A stretch of DNA of 64,000 nt from Albitalea sp966211955 (GCA_966211955.1 CBIHOF010000002.1:248001-312000), one strand, 5' to 3'. Shown: positions 36,501-45,329, counted from the stretch's first letter. The notes: generated by a model from the sequence alone, not told the origin. Numbers and translations are program-made.

Positions 36501-39422
36501 GCCTTGGCCGACTACGACATCACGATGACAACGGCCGTGGTGAAGGCGCAGGAACGGCCCCCTCTCCCCCTGGGAGAGGGCTGGGGCGAGGGCGTCAGCC
36601 TCCAGGAGAACCTGCTCCACCGCCGCCGTGCGGCCCAAGACAACCACATCCGCATCGTCAACGCCCGAGAGCACAACCTCAAGTCCCTCGACGTCAACAT
36701 CCCCCGCGGCAAGTTCAGCGTCATCACCGGCGTCTCCGGCTCCGGCAAGAGCACGCTTGCCTTCGACATCCTCTTCAACGAAGGCCAGCGCCGCTACCTC
36801 GAATCGCTCAACGCCTACGCACGCAGCATCGTGCAGCCCGCAGGCCGGCCCGAGGTGGATGCGGTGTACGGCATCCCGCCCACCGTCGCCATCGAGCAGC
36901 GCCTAAGCCGCGGCGGCCGCAAGAGCACGGTGGCCACCACCACCGAGGTGTGGCACTTCCTGCGACTGCTCTACGTCAAGCTCGGCATCCAGCACTGCGT
37001 GAACGACGGCTCGCCGGTCAAGCCGCAGAGTGCCGAGAGCATTGCCGCGCAAATCCTGCGCGACCACAAGGGCGAGCACGTGGGCCTGCTCGCGCCGCTG
37101 GTGGTGAACCGCAAGGGCGTGTACACCGACCTCGCCAAGTGGGCCAAGGCGCGCGGCCACACGCACCTGCGCGTGGACGGCGAGTTCATGAAGGTGGACC
37201 CGTGGCCGCGCATCGACCGCTTCAAGGAGCACACGCTGGAGCTGCCGGTGGGCGACCTCATCGTCAGCGCCGACAACGAGGGCGAGCTGCGCGCGCTGCT
37301 CACCAAGGCGCTGGACCTGGGCAAGGGCGTGATGCACCTGCTCAGCCCGCTTGAAGGCCTGCGCGGCGCCATGCTGGCCGGCACGCCCACGCGCCGGCTG
37401 GGTGATGTGAAGGTGTTTTCCACCAAGCGCGCCTGCCCCACCTGCGGCACCAGCTACCCCGAGCTCGACCCGCGCATGTTCAGCTACAACAGCAAGCATG
37501 GTTGGTGCACCACCTGTGTGGGCACCGGCCTCGCGCTCACGCGCGAGCAGCGCAAGGCCTACGACGATTCCATCCGCGACGACGACAACAAGGGCCGTGA
37601 GCAGAGCTTCCCGTCGGAAGAGGCGGAAGTGGAAGGCGTGGTCGACGAGCCGTGCCCCGATTGCAGCGGCACGCGGCTCAACCCCATCTCGCGCGGCGTG
37701 ACCTTTGAAGACCATTCGATCGCATGGATCGCGCAATGGTCCGTGACCGATGCGCGCAAGTGGGTTGAAAGCCTGCAGCTCAAGGGCCGCGATGCCGAGA
37801 TCGCGCGCGACGTGATCACCGAGATCCACAGCCGGCTCGAATTCCTCGAAGAGGTGGGCCTGGGCTACCTCACGCTCGACCGCGCCGCGCCGACCTTGAG
37901 CGGCGGCGAGGCGCAACGCATCCGCCTCGCGGCGCAGCTGGGCAGCAACCTGCAGGGCGTGTGCTACGTGCTCGACGAGCCGACCATCGGCCTGCATCCG
38001 CGCGACAACCAGATCTTGCTGGATGCACTGCACAAGCTCGGCGACAAGGGCAACACGCTGGTGGTGGTGGAGCACGACGAAGACACGATCCGCCGGGCGG
38101 ATCACATCATCGACATCGGGCCGGGGGCGGGCAAGCGCGGCGGGACGCTGGTGGCCGAAGGCACGGTGACGGAGCTGTCGTCGCACGCGACCTCAGTGAC
38201 CGGCAGGTTCCTCGCTCACCCCTTGATCCACCCCATCAACGCGAGAAGAGACATGCTCCCTCCCCCCCTGGGGGAGGGCGGGGGTGGGGACGACGGCGTC
38301 ACAGCTCCGGCCAAATCGAAGAGCAAAGCAAAGGGCAAGGCCGCCGCCAAGGCACAGGCCCCCACCCCAACCCTCCCCCAGGGGGGGAGGGAGCTGCTCA
38401 CCATCAACGGGGCGTCGTTGCACAACCTCCAGCAGATCACCGTCGACGTCCCCCTCAAGCGACTCGTCGCCATCACCGGCGTCAGCGGCTCGGGAAAATC
38501 CACGCTCGCGCGCGACGTGCTGCTTGCCAACCTGCAGTTCGTCAACACCCGCGGCGCCAAGCCCAAGTGGCAGGGCTGCGAGGGCATCGACGGCTGGCAG
38601 CAGATCGACCGTGTGCTCGAGGTGGACCAGACGCCCATCGGCAAGACGCCGCGCTCGTGCCCGGCCACCTACATTGGCTTCTGGGACACCATCCGCAAGC
38701 TCTTCGCGGACACGCTCGAATCGCGTGCCCGCGGCTATGCGCCCGCTCGCTTCAGCTTCAACACCGGCGACGGCCGCTGCCCGGCCTGCGAAGGGCAGGG
38801 CATGCGCACCATCGAGATGAGTTTCCTGCCTGACGTGAAGGTGCCTTGCGACGTGTGCCACGGCCAGCGCTTCAACCCCGAGACCCTGGCCGTGAGCTGG
38901 CGCGGCAAGAGCATCGGCGACGTGCTGCGCATGGAGGTGGACGAGGCGGTGGAGTTCTTCGCATCCATGCCCAACATCTCGTACCCGCTGCAGTTGCTGA
39001 AGGACGTGGGGCTCGGTTACCTCACCCTCGGCCAGCCATCGCCAACACTGTCAGGCGGCGAGGCGCAACGCATCAAGCTCGTCACCGAGCTCACCAAGGT
39101 GCGCGACGACGTGACGAGGCGCGGCAACAAGGCGCCGCACACGCTGTACGTGTTGGACGAGCCTACGGTGGGCCTGCACATGGCGGATGTGGAAAAGCTG
39201 ATCCGCGTGCTGCATCGCCTGGTGAATGGCGGGCACAGCGTGGTCGTGATCGAGCACGACCTCGATGTGATCGCCGAGGCGGATTGGGTCATCGACCTTG
39301 GCCCCGAGGGTGGTGTGCGAGGCGGCACCGTCGTGATCGAGGCGACGCCGGAGGACGTGGTGCGGTGTGCCGCGAGCCACACCGGGGCAGCGTTGAAGCC
39401 GGTGTTGGCGAGGGCGGCTTGA
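33585..39422 (+). CDS. uvrA: Double-length UvrA-like excinuclease ABC subunit A
   Basis: 1945 residues, twice a normal UvrA (about 940-970), like the fused UvrA of Chlamydia. Unit 1 spans about 1-985 and unit 2 about 1015-1945. Four P-loops (GPSGSGKSSL, then three GVSGSGKSTL) and four ABC signatures (LSGGEVQRINL, LSGGEAQRLKL, LSGGEAQRIRL, LSGGEAQRIKL) are intact. Zinc-binding Cys pairs occur in both halves (CPTCGGSGFEH / CPDCDG; CPACEGQGM / CDVCHG). Role by family: ATP-driven damage recognition in nucleotide excision repair. Whether it replaces or supplements a standard UvrA cannot be told here. Linkers carry translated REP-like repeats. Confidence 0.9.
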   Translation: MTSGLIRIRGARQHNLKNLDLDIRTGEITVVTGPSGSGKSSLVFDTLYAEGQRRYVETFSAYARQFLDRMDRPAVDRVDGVPPAIAIDQTNPVRTSRSTVGTMTELNDHLKLLYARAAELFDRETAKLVRHDTPETIYAELLARTRDGDPRVVVTFPVELPASTTPEEVEQWLAASGFTKVQAQREVASPTGARKVLDVVADRFRVQGAEKVRVVEAIETALKRGSGRVNVYVVGDEDAEPTLWRFSTGLHCPDSDIRYADPQPALFSFNSAMGACETCRGFGRVIGVDYGLVIPDHRKTLRSGAIKPMQTPAWKECQDDLLKYGGEAGIPRDTAWAQLTEAQRDWVINGSPNWNGNWNKQWYGVKRFFEYLESKAYKMHIRVLLSKYRSYTPCHACGGARLKTEALLWRLGSKEDADAVLPPAKRFMPVGVKWSREQLESMPGLVVHDLMLMPILRIRSFFDGLTLPSSMLDDALKLLLDEIRTRLKYLCDVGLGYLTLDRQSRTLSGGEVQRINLTTALGTSLVNTMFVLDEPSIGLHPRDMNRIVEAMLRLRDAGNTLVVVEHDPAVMLAADRLIDMGPGPGERGGTIVFDGTPDEIKHADTLTGAYLGARKHVGMGIKRMVTEATPKLIVEGAREHNLRNVTVEFPLHHLVCVTGVSGSGKSTLMQDVLYPALSRHFGKPTETPGDHDRLLGADWLSDAVFVDQSPIGKTARSNPASYVGAFDEIRKLFAEAPLATQRGYGAGMFSFNAGDGRCPTCGGSGFEHVEMQFLSDVYLRCPDCDGRRYRAEILDVKIDRRLPGDVIRDLSVADVLELTVSEAVQLFANDREVIRVLQPIVDVGLEYVKLGQPVPTLSGGEAQRLKLAGFLAEAAQNTTASRQAVAKKGTLFMFDEPTTGLHFDDIAKLMRAFRKLLDAGHSIVVIEHNLDVIRASDWLIDLGPEGGEMGGEVVCVGTPEEVRKHRTSHTAKALADYDITMTTAVVKAQERPPLPLGEGWGEGVSLQENLLHRRRAAQDNHIRIVNAREHNLKSLDVNIPRGKFSVITGVSGSGKSTLAFDILFNEGQRRYLESLNAYARSIVQPAGRPEVDAVYGIPPTVAIEQRLSRGGRKSTVATTTEVWHFLRLLYVKLGIQHCVNDGSPVKPQSAESIAAQILRDHKGEHVGLLAPLVVNRKGVYTDLAKWAKARGHTHLRVDGEFMKVDPWPRIDRFKEHTLELPVGDLIVSADNEGELRALLTKALDLGKGVMHLLSPLEGLRGAMLAGTPTRRLGDVKVFSTKRACPTCGTSYPELDPRMFSYNSKHGWCTTCVGTGLALTREQRKAYDDSIRDDDNKGREQSFPSEEAEVEGVVDEPCPDCSGTRLNPISRGVTFEDHSIAWIAQWSVTDARKWVESLQLKGRDAEIARDVITEIHSRLEFLEEVGLGYLTLDRAAPTLSGGEAQRIRLAAQLGSNLQGVCYVLDEPTIGLHPRDNQILLDALHKLGDKGNTLVVVEHDEDTIRRADHIIDIGPGAGKRGGTLVAEGTVTELSSHATSVTGRFLAHPLIHPINARRDMLPPPLGEGGGGDDGVTAPAKSKSKAKGKAAAKAQAPTPTLPQGGRELLTINGASLHNLQQITVDVPLKRLVAITGVSGSGKSTLARDVLLANLQFVNTRGAKPKWQGCEGIDGWQQIDRVLEVDQTPIGKTPRSCPATYIGFWDTIRKLFADTLESRARGYAPARFSFNTGDGRCPACEGQGMRTIEMSFLPDVKVPCDVCHGQRFNPETLAVSWRGKSIGDVLRMEVDEAVEFFASMPNISYPLQLLKDVGLGYLTLGQPSPTLSGGEAQRIKLVTELTKVRDDVTRRGNKAPHTLYVLDEPTVGLHMADVEKLIRVLHRLVNGGHSVVVIEHDLDVIAEADWVIDLGPEGGVRGGTVVIEATPEDVVRCAASHTGAALKPVLARAA
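36560..36580. repeat. REP-like palindrome inside uvrA, linker between the two UvrA units
   Basis: CCCTCTCCC-CCT-GGGAGAGGG, 9-bp arms with a CCT loop, followed by CTGGGGCGAGGG. Translated in frame as PPLPLGEGWGEG at about residues 991-1004, a sequence with no counterpart in UvrA domains. Confidence 0.8.
38258..38278. repeat. REP-like palindrome inside uvrA, second unit, left copy
   Basis: CCCTCCCCC-CCT-GGGGGAGGG with the same CCT loop as the copy at 36560, followed by CGGGGGTGGGG. Translated as LPPPLGEGGGG near residues 1559-1569, in the linker between the two ATPase halves of unit 2. Confidence 0.8.
38371..38391. repeat. REP-like palindrome inside uvrA, second unit, inverted right copy
   Basis: CCCTCCCCC-AGG-GGGGGAGGG, preceded by CCCCACCCCAA: the reverse complement arrangement of the copy at 38258. 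The two form an inverted pair around 92 bp that encodes a Lys/Ala-rich stretch (SKSKAKGKAAAKAQA). Translated as TPTLPQGGRE. Confidence 0.8.
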
Positions 39423-39501
39423 TCTGAGGCTTGGCAGGAGTTGCCCACATTTTTGCTTGCAGCTTGATGGAGCAGCGAGGACGAGCCCGCTGCGTCTGCA
39501 A

Positions 39502-40038
39502 TCACTTGGGCATCTTCATTGCCTGCTCAACCGTGAAGCGATAGGCGTTCAGCACGAGTTGTCCCTTGCTGTTGGGCGACTCAATGCTCTTGAACGTTCC
39601 GTTCTGGTCCAGCATGCACAGGTGAAACAGTGCAATGTCCGTTGCCGTCGCTCTGTTGTCCGCTGCCGAAATTTGCTTGAATGCCTGGATCAAGGTGGTC
39701 TTAGTCGACGCATCAAGATTCGCCAGCTTGCCGAAAACATCGCCTGCGCGCAATGCCGCCTCGGATGACACGTCAAGGGTTTGCGCGCCGCTGGCCGTCA
39801 ACACGCAGCGGTTTCCCTGTGGGTCGACGATGGCCGCGCTGGTGTAAGGAGGCCACAGGTAGATGGCTGCCTGCCCGGGGTCCGGAAAGGCTTTGAAGGG
39901 AATCGTCTTCTGGTCACTGGCGAGTCGGCCGACGCTTGCGCAACCCGCGAGAAGCGCCGCGCCAACAATGAATGCACAAGCGGCGATGCGTCGTCCCACG
40001 TTGCCATAGAAGCGGCCGCTATCAGGCGAAGTAAACAT
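39502..40038 (-). CDS. Putative lipoprotein of unknown function
   Basis: 178 residues; ATG 40038 has GAGGAG about 7 nt upstream; earlier in-frame codons are not needed. Lipobox LLAGC near residue 27. The mature part begins with a short beta-rich region (IPFKAFPDPGQAAIYLWPPYTSAAIVDPQGN) then a helical part ending in FTVEQAMKMPK. I do not recognise the family. The 272 bp upstream (40039-40310) contain no gene I can support. Confidence 0.65.
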   Translation of the reverse strand: MFTSPDSGRFYGNVGRRIAACAFIVGAALLAGCASVGRLASDQKTIPFKAFPDPGQAAIYLWPPYTSAAIVDPQGNRCVLTASGAQTLDVSSEAALRAGDVFGKLANLDASTKTTLIQAFKQISAADNRATATDIALFHLCMLDQNGTFKSIESPNSKGQLVLNAYRFTVEQAMKMPK

Positions 40039-40310
40039 GGAAGGCTCCTCGATTGGGTCCCAGCACGTTGCTGTGATGCCTTTGTAGGACCAGGCCGTCG
40101 GCTTCGCATCCCTAATGCAAACGAGAAGGTGTTCACTTCCCTTCGCGCTTCCGATCAACTTGGATCTCTGGTCGAACCTTGGCCCATTGCAGGCCGCCGG
40201 AGCCGGACCCGAACGGCTGCTCCGATAGAGTCAAGGGTTAGCAGACTTGGCAACTGCTTGATGCCGCTATGTTCAGCCAGGCGGCCGCGGTGCTGCCCCG
40301 CGGACATTGG

Positions 40311-41369
40311 TCACGGTCCGATCGCGTCGATGGCCGGGCTCGTCTGCGCGCGGAGATGCGGCAACGACTCCGGATGCGCCCTTGCGATGAACCCGATCAA
40401 CCCCTCGCGCACCTCACACCGCAAATCAAAGTTCGGCCCCGACGCCGCCGAGCTCACCAGCACCCGCAGTTGCATCGCCCGCTCGCTCGTGTCCGTCACC
40501 TGCACCAGGCACACGCGCTGGTCCCAATTCGGCGATGCCTCGCAAAGCCGCCGCGCTTCCTCCCGCACGGCATCGACCGGCAGCGCGTAGTCCACCCACA
40601 AGAACACCGTGCCCAGGATGTCGGCCGTGCGGCGCGTCCAGTTCTGGAACGGGTGGTCGATGAACCAGCTGAGCGGCACGACCAGCCGCCGCTCGTCCCA
40701 CAGCTTGAGCACCACATAGGTTGCGGTGATCTCCTCGACGCGGCCCCATTCGCCTTCGACGATCAGCACATCGTCGATGCGCATCGGCTGCGCGAGCGCG
40801 ATCTGCAGCCCCGCGAGCAGGTTGCTGAACACCGAGCGCGCGGCGATGCCCACCACCAGCCCCGCCACACCCGCCGACGCCAGCAGGCTCGCGCCGAACT
40901 GCCGCGCTCGGGGAAAGCTCATGAGGATGAATGCCAGCCCCGCCACCAGCACCGTGCCCGACGCGATGCGCGCAAGCACGCGCGTCTGCGTCTGGATCTT
41001 GCGCGCCGCGAGGTTGTCCGCCACCTCGGACGGATGTTTCGCGATCACGCCATCGGCAATGCCGCGAATGGCCGCCGTGCACGCCCACGTGATGGCGCAG
41101 ATGAGCAGCACCCCATTGATGTGCTGCACCGTGCCAAGGCCGGGCAGATCGTCGGGAACGCCTTCCCAGATGAGTTGCAGCGCGGCGAGCGGAAGCAGCA
41201 ACTGCACGGGGCGGTCGCAACGCCTGACCAGCGAGACGAGGACGGTGGACCACGCAGCCAGTCGCAGAACCACTGGGCGGGTCAGGCGGTGCAGGAGCTG
41301 CGTCGCGAGGAAGACGAGGGGGACGACGAGGAGGAGTTGGCCCCAGGGTTCTAGCTTGGTCCAGGTCAT
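40311..41369 (-). CDS. MscS-family mechanosensitive channel
   Basis: 352 residues. Four or five N-terminal hydrophobic segments, then the pore helix and beta domain: LLASAGVAGLVVGIAARSVFSNLLAGLQIALAQPMRIDD, EWGRVEEITATYVVLKLWDERRLVVPLSWF and NWTRRTADI. Small-conductance channel that opens on membrane tension and protects against hypo-osmotic shock. It is divergent from the TPR gene. Confidence 0.9.
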   Translation of the reverse strand: MTWTKLEPWGQLLLVVPLVFLATQLLHRLTRPVVLRLAAWSTVLVSLVRRCDRPVQLLLPLAALQLIWEGVPDDLPGLGTVQHINGVLLICAITWACTAAIRGIADGVIAKHPSEVADNLAARKIQTQTRVLARIASGTVLVAGLAFILMSFPRARQFGASLLASAGVAGLVVGIAARSVFSNLLAGLQIALAQPMRIDDVLIVEGEWGRVEEITATYVVLKLWDERRLVVPLSWFIDHPFQNWTRRTADILGTVFLWVDYALPVDAVREEARRLCEASPNWDQRVCLVQVTDTSERAMQLRVLVSSAASGPNFDLRCEVREGLIGFIARAHPESLPHLRAQTSPAIDAIGP

Positions 41370-41479
41370 GAGGGGATGCTAGCGTCTTGATCTTCCTGTT
41401 CCCGCAGAGTGGATTGCGCATGAAATGCGAAACAATGACGCCGTCCGCCCTCTTGGCCAATGTGCCATCCGCGCCTCTT

Positions 41480-42646
41480 ATGAATTCTCTTCGTTTGCTT
41501 GCCTTTGTCTCCGGCCTCCTGTTGTTCGGCGCCGTTGCCGAAGCCGGCGAGGCATCCCCCACCCAACGAGTTGCAATACCCGACGGCGGAACATGTCAGT
41601 ACGGTTCTCCCGAACTGCCGAGCAGCCTCCAAACCATCCGAGGGTTCAGGAGCGCCACGGTGACGGGTCGTGTCGACATCGTTCCCAATGCGCCACCGAT
41701 TGCCGTGGTGATTGAGCACAGCTCTGGCTTTGCGGAATTGGACGAGGCCGTGCTCGTGGCCATGAGAAGGATCCGGTGCTCCACGCCTGCATTAAAACCT
41801 CGCCTGATCTCGGCTTTTCAATCTTTCGTCTTCAACGACAACAACGGGGATGCAATCCCGATCGCACCCGAATCAGCGCGCTTGTTCGCGGGTTATGGCC
41901 TCATGTTCGATCGCGTCAATATGGCTGAGGAGGCCAACGCGGCCTACGCCGATGCGATACGTGTGAACCCACAGTACGCCGCGACGTATTCATACCGTGC
42001 CGACATGCGCGAGCGCAAAGGACAACTTGCCGAGGCGCTGGCCGATCTTGACGAGGCCATCAAGCTGAATCCTCAATACACCTGGGCGTTGCGTCAGCGG
42101 GCGAGCCTGCGATTGAAGATGGGGGATGCAGTAGGCGCTGCAGCGGACGGCAAGCTCGCGATGGAGCTGCTGCCCCGCGGCAATGAATACTGGCCCGTCG
42201 GGCGAAGTCTCTTCAATGCCGGGGACTTTGGCCGCGCCTCGCAGGCACTGCGTTTGGCAGTCCTGGAACGGCCTGACTACGCCTACGCGGCAATCTGGTC
42301 GTATGTCGCCTCGATGCGCGCAGGCGAGACCGATCGCGCTCCAAGCGAGTTCGAGACCAACAGCAAGGGGCTTGATTCCGATGCGTGGCCCTCTCCCGTC
42401 GTGGGCTACCTTCAAGGCAAGGTGCCCGTCAATGCATTGCTTGCTGCAGCACAGGGGCCTAACGACGCCGATCGGGCAGGACGTGTCTGCGAGGCGAACT
42501 TCTACATGGCCCAGAAGGAACTGATAGAGCGGCACCCGCAGGCCGCTCAACCGTTGCTCGAAGCTGCCCGACGGGATTGCCCGAAGACATTCGTCGAATA
42601 CACCGCTGCAGCGGCGACGCTTGGCCAGATGCCATCGATCAAGTGA
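41480..42646 (+). CDS. Secreted TPR-repeat protein
   Basis: 388 residues from ATG 41480, chosen because it begins a good signal peptide (MNSLRLLAFVSGLLLFG, cleavage near AEA-GE); in-frame ATGs at 41387 and 41420 would add up to 31 residues. An N-terminal domain with ATVTGRVDIVPNAPPIAVVIEHSSGFAELDEAV resembles a TonB_C-like strand pattern; TPR helices follow (AAYADAIRVNPQYAATYSYRA, ALADLDEAIKLNPQYTWALRQRA). Probably periplasmic. Followed 4 bp later by the next gene, so likely co-transcribed. Confidence 0.7.
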   Translation: MNSLRLLAFVSGLLLFGAVAEAGEASPTQRVAIPDGGTCQYGSPELPSSLQTIRGFRSATVTGRVDIVPNAPPIAVVIEHSSGFAELDEAVLVAMRRIRCSTPALKPRLISAFQSFVFNDNNGDAIPIAPESARLFAGYGLMFDRVNMAEEANAAYADAIRVNPQYAATYSYRADMRERKGQLAEALADLDEAIKLNPQYTWALRQRASLRLKMGDAVGAAADGKLAMELLPRGNEYWPVGRSLFNAGDFGRASQALRLAVLERPDYAYAAIWSYVASMRAGETDRAPSEFETNSKGLDSDAWPSPVVGYLQGKVPVNALLAAAQGPNDADRAGRVCEANFYMAQKELIERHPQAAQPLLEAARRDCPKTFVEYTAAAATLGQMPSIK

Positions 42647-42650
42647 ATGT

Positions 42651-43784
42651 ATGGAAAGAGATATTGAAACGCCTCAACGGCCGCCCTTGTCCGAGGAAGA
42701 GTTCCTTGAGTGGCGCGCCCCGCGCGTTGGTGAGGCGAACCCCACCGACTTGACGAACCCATGGTGGGCCTGGCTCGTTCGTACGCGAATGAATGCCTAT
42801 CAAGCCAATGAACTCTGGAAGGGGCCATCATCTTTCAGTGCCGGCCCGGTGTGGTGCTGCGACCGATTCGGCCAGACCACCACTGCGCTGCCCGACGGCA
42901 GGGTCGTCTACATCGCCGGTGAACACGAAGATCACTACGACCCCGATTTCTTCATCTACAACGATGTGGTGATCGTGCAGCCTGACGGCGAATGCGTGAT
43001 CCTCGGGTATCCGACCGATGCATTCCCGCCGACGGACTTCCACACGGCGACGCTCGTTGGAAACCGCATCATCCTGATCGGCTGCCTGGGCTATCCGCAA
43101 GATCGCCAGCTGGGCATCACACAAGTCCTCGAGTTATCCCTGGACGGGTTCGCAGTGCGCAAGGTCGAAACGCAGGGTGATGGCCCCGGCTGGATCAGCC
43201 GCCACATCGCCACCCTTTCTGGGTCAGGCAACGCCATCGTTGTTACCGCTGGAGAAGTACTGCGTGACCTCGAACAAGATCTATGTGACAACGTCGAAGA
43301 TTGGTCGCTGGATCTCAACACATGGACGTGGACTCGCCAGACAAACCGCAAATGGCGGCAATGGCGATTGATGAGGGTCGATCGACTTCGGAACCAGTTG
43401 TGGCAGATGCGTCAAGCCACCTGGCATCGCAAGGTAGGATGGAAAGATGAGTTCGCTCGCGACATGGCTCAACTCAAGGACGCGATTGGCTTCGAGCCGG
43501 ATCTCGACGTTATTTCCTCCTTGTACCGTTTGGATGAAAACACGCAGGAACTCCCTGCAGAGGAGGATGAATACAACGTCATCCGAGTGCGCATCGACGA
43601 TGTCATCGTGAAGTTCATCGAAGACGGTTTCTCGATCCACGCCGTGGTGCAGGGCGACCTTGATGACGCGAGAGTGGCCGCGTTGCAGCAGGCATTGCTG
43701 GAAAGGCTTTCGCGGCTGGATGGCGCAGAGTGGGGCGTGATTGAGATGAATGCGGGTGTGGAGGATCGACCGCTTGCGGATTGA
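42651..43784 (+). CDS. Beta-propeller-like cytoplasmic protein, function unknown
   Basis: 377 residues from ATG 42651. No signal peptide. The first two thirds show strand-turn-strand units of Kelch-like type (GRVVYIAGEHEDHYDPDFFIYNDVVIV, DFHTATLVGNRIILIGCLGYPQD, GWISRHIATLSGSGNAIVV); the last third is helical then a short alpha/beta tail (VRIDDVIVKFIEDGFSIHAVVQG). Base use is less GC-rich than in the flanking core genes. Function unknown; a role as an immunity or regulatory protein is possible but unsupported. Confidence 0.6.
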   Translation: MERDIETPQRPPLSEEEFLEWRAPRVGEANPTDLTNPWWAWLVRTRMNAYQANELWKGPSSFSAGPVWCCDRFGQTTTALPDGRVVYIAGEHEDHYDPDFFIYNDVVIVQPDGECVILGYPTDAFPPTDFHTATLVGNRIILIGCLGYPQDRQLGITQVLELSLDGFAVRKVETQGDGPGWISRHIATLSGSGNAIVVTAGEVLRDLEQDLCDNVEDWSLDLNTWTWTRQTNRKWRQWRLMRVDRLRNQLWQMRQATWHRKVGWKDEFARDMAQLKDAIGFEPDLDVISSLYRLDENTQELPAEEDEYNVIRVRIDDVIVKFIEDGFSIHAVVQGDLDDARVAALQQALLERLSRLDGAEWGVIEMNAGVEDRPLAD

Positions 43785-43854
43785 GCATTTCTCGGCAATC
43801 TTTGCCCATGATCCGCTCCCTCCGTGCGATCGAACTTGACGATCAGGATGCGCG

Positions 43855-45105
43855 CTACTTCGAGAACCAACCAGAGATGTGCTGGCGCATGCGCAGGAAA
43901 AATCCCGCGCGCTCCACCCCGGCCAGCGCGACGACCGGCGCTTCCCCGAGTGGCTTGCCGTTGGCCGTGACGACGACCTTGCCGATCACGGCACCCTTGG
44001 CGATCGGCGCCTCCAGGCCCGGGTTCAGCGAGACCGTGTTCTTGACTGCGGCGGCTTGTCCCTTCGGGATCACGAGGGTCAACGCCTGTGCAACGCCCGC
44101 TGCCACATCGGGCGCCACGCCGTAGAGCACCTTGGCGGTGGCCAGTGTCGTGCCTGCCTGGACGGGCGTCGCCTCCTCGAAGTTGGCGAAGCCCCAGTTG
44201 AACAGCACCCGGGTCTGGTCAGCGCGGGCTTGCGCGCTGTTGGCGTTCATGATGACCGAGATCAGGCGCATGCCGTTTCGCTTGGCCGATGCGGTCAGGC
44301 AATAGCCTGCTTCCTCCGTGTGCCCCGTCTTGAGCCCGTCGACCGTCGGATCGGTGTACAGCAAGGCATTGCGGTTGCCCTGCTTGATGCCGTTGTAGGT
44401 GAACTCGTGCTCCGCGTAGATCGGGTAGTACTCGGCGCTGTTGCGGATGATGGCCTGCGCGAGCACGGCCAGGTCGCGTGCCGAGGCCTTGTGGCTCGGG
44501 TCGGGCAGCCCGGCCGAATTCTCGAAGTGCGTGCGCGTCATGCCCAGCTTCTTCGCTTCCGCGTTCATCATCGCGGCGAACCCGGATTCCGAGCCGCCGA
44601 TGTGCTCGGCCAAGGCCTTGGAGGCGTCGTTCCCGCTGTCGATGACGACCCCGCGCAGCATGTCCATCAAGGACGCTTGCGCGTTGAGCGGCACGAACAT
44701 GCAACTGTCGCCATCCTTGCCGCCACGGCACCAGGCGCTCTGGCTCATGGTGACCATTTCAGTGGGCTTGAGCTTGCCGCTTTTGAGCCCCTGTTCAACC
44801 AGGTAGCTGGTCATCATCTTGGTCAGGGACGCAGGCGGAAGCGGTTCGTCCGCATTGGAGGACGCGAGGACCTGCCCTGTGTTGAAGTCCATCAGGACCC
44901 ACGCCTTGTTGGCGAGCACCGGCACCGATTGCCCGTTCGCGTCGGTGGTCATCGCGGGTTCGGCGGACTCGGCCGGCTTTGCCTTGTGAGCCGTTGCGTG
45001 CGGCTTGGGATGCGGCTTGGCGGAAGCCGTCCCGGCCAGGCCGAGCAGGATCGCGGTGGCAAGGATGGAAGGGAGCAGGGGGGAAGTGCGGAGGCTGAGG
45101 GTCAT
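43855..45105 (-). CDS. D-alanyl-D-alanine carboxypeptidase (PBP5/6 family)
   Basis: 416 residues from ATG 45105. Signal peptide ending at ASA, then an unusual Lys/His/Pro-rich linker (about 30-60, PHPKPHATAHKAKPAE). Penicillin-binding motifs are all present: S93-L-T-K96, S157-G-N159 and K259-T-G261. A C-terminal PBP5 beta domain and a terminal amphipathic helix (FFLRMRQHISGWFSK) that would hold it at the inner-membrane surface. It trims pentapeptides of peptidoglycan. DacA/DacC-type; the exact subtype is unclear. Confidence 0.92.
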   Translation of the reverse strand: MTLSLRTSPLLPSILATAILLGLAGTASAKPHPKPHATAHKAKPAESAEPAMTTDANGQSVPVLANKAWVLMDFNTGQVLASSNADEPLPPASLTKMMTSYLVEQGLKSGKLKPTEMVTMSQSAWCRGGKDGDSCMFVPLNAQASLMDMLRGVVIDSGNDASKALAEHIGGSESGFAAMMNAEAKKLGMTRTHFENSAGLPDPSHKASARDLAVLAQAIIRNSAEYYPIYAEHEFTYNGIKQGNRNALLYTDPTVDGLKTGHTEEAGYCLTASAKRNGMRLISVIMNANSAQARADQTRVLFNWGFANFEEATPVQAGTTLATAKVLYGVAPDVAAGVAQALTLVIPKGQAAAVKNTVSLNPGLEAPIAKGAVIGKVVVTANGKPLGEAPVVALAGVERAGFFLRMRQHISGWFSK

Positions 45106-45329
45106 GAGAGATGCTTCCTGAAGAAGCCGGTATGTGGTGCGCGACCTGCCAGGGACTGCGGAATCAGGTATCTGGTTCCGCGTACTTGGGCGTGCTCGAC
45201 AGTGGTCGCGCGTGGATGCTGGGCTATTGTGGCGGAACTTCATGCCCCCCTGGCTCGGCGGGTGTCGATTGGAGCGGGCCTGGTTCGTCGTTCAGGATGA
45301 CCGATTGGCATCGCAAAAGGAGCAGCAAA

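Noticed and set aside
32208..36674. A 1488-codon open frame on the minus strand antisense to uvrA
   Set aside because: Only its last 378 codons (the ABC binding protein) have a signal peptide, RBS and family match. The rest is the antisense of uvrA and stays open because of high GC at third codon positions.
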